Source: Pseudomonas putida
GTDB taxonomy: Bacteria; Pseudomonadota; Gammaproteobacteria; Pseudomonadales; Pseudomonadaceae
Assembly (NCBI RefSeq): GCF_001941965.1
Contig: NZ_MKZO01000001.1
Coordinates: 1 to 64,000 of the forward strand
DNA: 64,000 nt
Reading direction: 5' to 3'
The notes beneath the pieces were generated by a model. It worked only from the letters and a program-made list of their open reading frames with translations. It was not told the origin of the DNA and did no database searches. This document shows, one piece after another, positions 63,764-64,000 of this stretch (position 1 is its first letter; every line of letters starts with the position of its first letter). The position numbers and the translations under genes are program-made.

Positions 63764-64000
63764 AACTTGGAGAGTTCCAGGACGCCTTCGTCGCAGCGCT
63801 TTACCAGCGCCCGGCCCCTGCGTTGCTCGACCTGACCGCCCAGCCGGCATTCGCGGTGTACCGCAACACGGTGCTGAAGGGCTATGTCGATGCGCTGTGC
63901 GCCAACTTCCCCAGTGTCGAACGCCTGGTCGGCAGCGACTGGATGCACGCGGCAGCCAGCGCCTATGCATTGGCTTCGCCACCCGAGGATGCACGACTGG
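63760..64000 (+). CDS. bufC: DUF2063-family partner protein (BufC-like), cut by window end
   Basis: The frame from the ATG at 63760 stays open to the window end (at least 80 residues). The start [20 protein letters not shown] with [20 protein letters not shown] and [15 protein letters not shown] is typical for the DUF2063 helical domain. In bufferin and methanobactin-like pathways this protein presents the precursor to the DUF692 enzyme. The C-terminal part is outside the window. Confidence 0.88.
   Translation, partial: MKLGEFQDAFVAALYQRPAPALLDLTAQPAFAVYRNTVLKGYVDALCANFPSVERLVGSDWMHAAASAYALASPPEDARL

Overview
The window is a high-GC, gene-dense chromosomal segment of a Pseudomonas, most likely of the P. 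putida group or a close relative. Evidence is the cyoABCDE-dsbB-hmp-norR cluster, the fruBKA/cra pair, the MCP-ampE-ampD-DUF1631-nadC block, and many copies of a Pseudomonas-type REP palindrome between genes. No rRNA, tRNA, CRISPR array, insertion sequence or prophage was seen. Gene order and composition look chromosomal throughout.

Layout. 1-1400: the 5' part of an EamA-type exporter gene, divergent from an AraC regulator. 1580-7539 (minus): an iron-acquisition operon with three inner-membrane proteins of the PepSY/DUF3325/DUF3649 type, a single-chain sigma/anti-sigma hybrid of the IutY type, and its TonB-dependent receptor. 7711-11658 (plus): a fecI-fecR-fecA ferric citrate system. Fur-box-like sequences lie between the two iron systems. 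11.9-16.2 kb: HPF-family protein, LprI-like protein, LysR regulator, small DMT transporter, YkgJ-type Cys-cluster protein and alanine aminotransferase AlaC. 16.4-21.3 kb (minus): cytochrome bo3 oxidase operon cyoABCDE behind a 560-bp gap that holds a candidate promoter, an operator-like palindrome and a long inverted repeat. 21.8-25.5 kb: dsbB, then divergent hmp/norR with three NorR-like sites between them. 25.6-29.3 kb: cheV, a small secreted protein with a second YkgJ-type protein, and an Aer-type receptor.

29.5-35.9 kb: RND efflux adaptor and pump followed by a two-component system. 36-41.9 kb: small secreted protein, OprD-family porin, diguanylate cyclase, DUF2383 and DUF3820 proteins and a class V aminotransferase-fold enzyme. 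42.0-49.6 kb: fructose PTS operon fruBKA (minus), divergent cra, and a TatD hydrolase. 49.7-58.5 kb: chemoreceptor, ampE, ampD, a DUF1631 protein, nadC and gabP. 58.5-61.2 kb: trxB, a 2-Cys peroxiredoxin and cysZ.

61.2-64.0 kb holds the most notable system. An ECF sigma factor with its NrsF-type membrane anti-sigma factor is divergent from an operon for a small four-cysteine secreted precursor (DUF2282), a DUF692 multinuclear iron oxygenase and a DUF2063 partner, the last cut by the window end. This is the layout of a bufferin-type, copper-responsive modified-peptide locus. The sequence GTAACC-N16-CGAA occurs in both directions of the divergent region, which predicts that the sigma factor drives both its own gene and the peptide operon.

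Fourteen REP-pair elements were found, nearly all just downstream of stop codons. One is chimeric, one belongs to a different sequence family, one has a shortened arm and one is everted.
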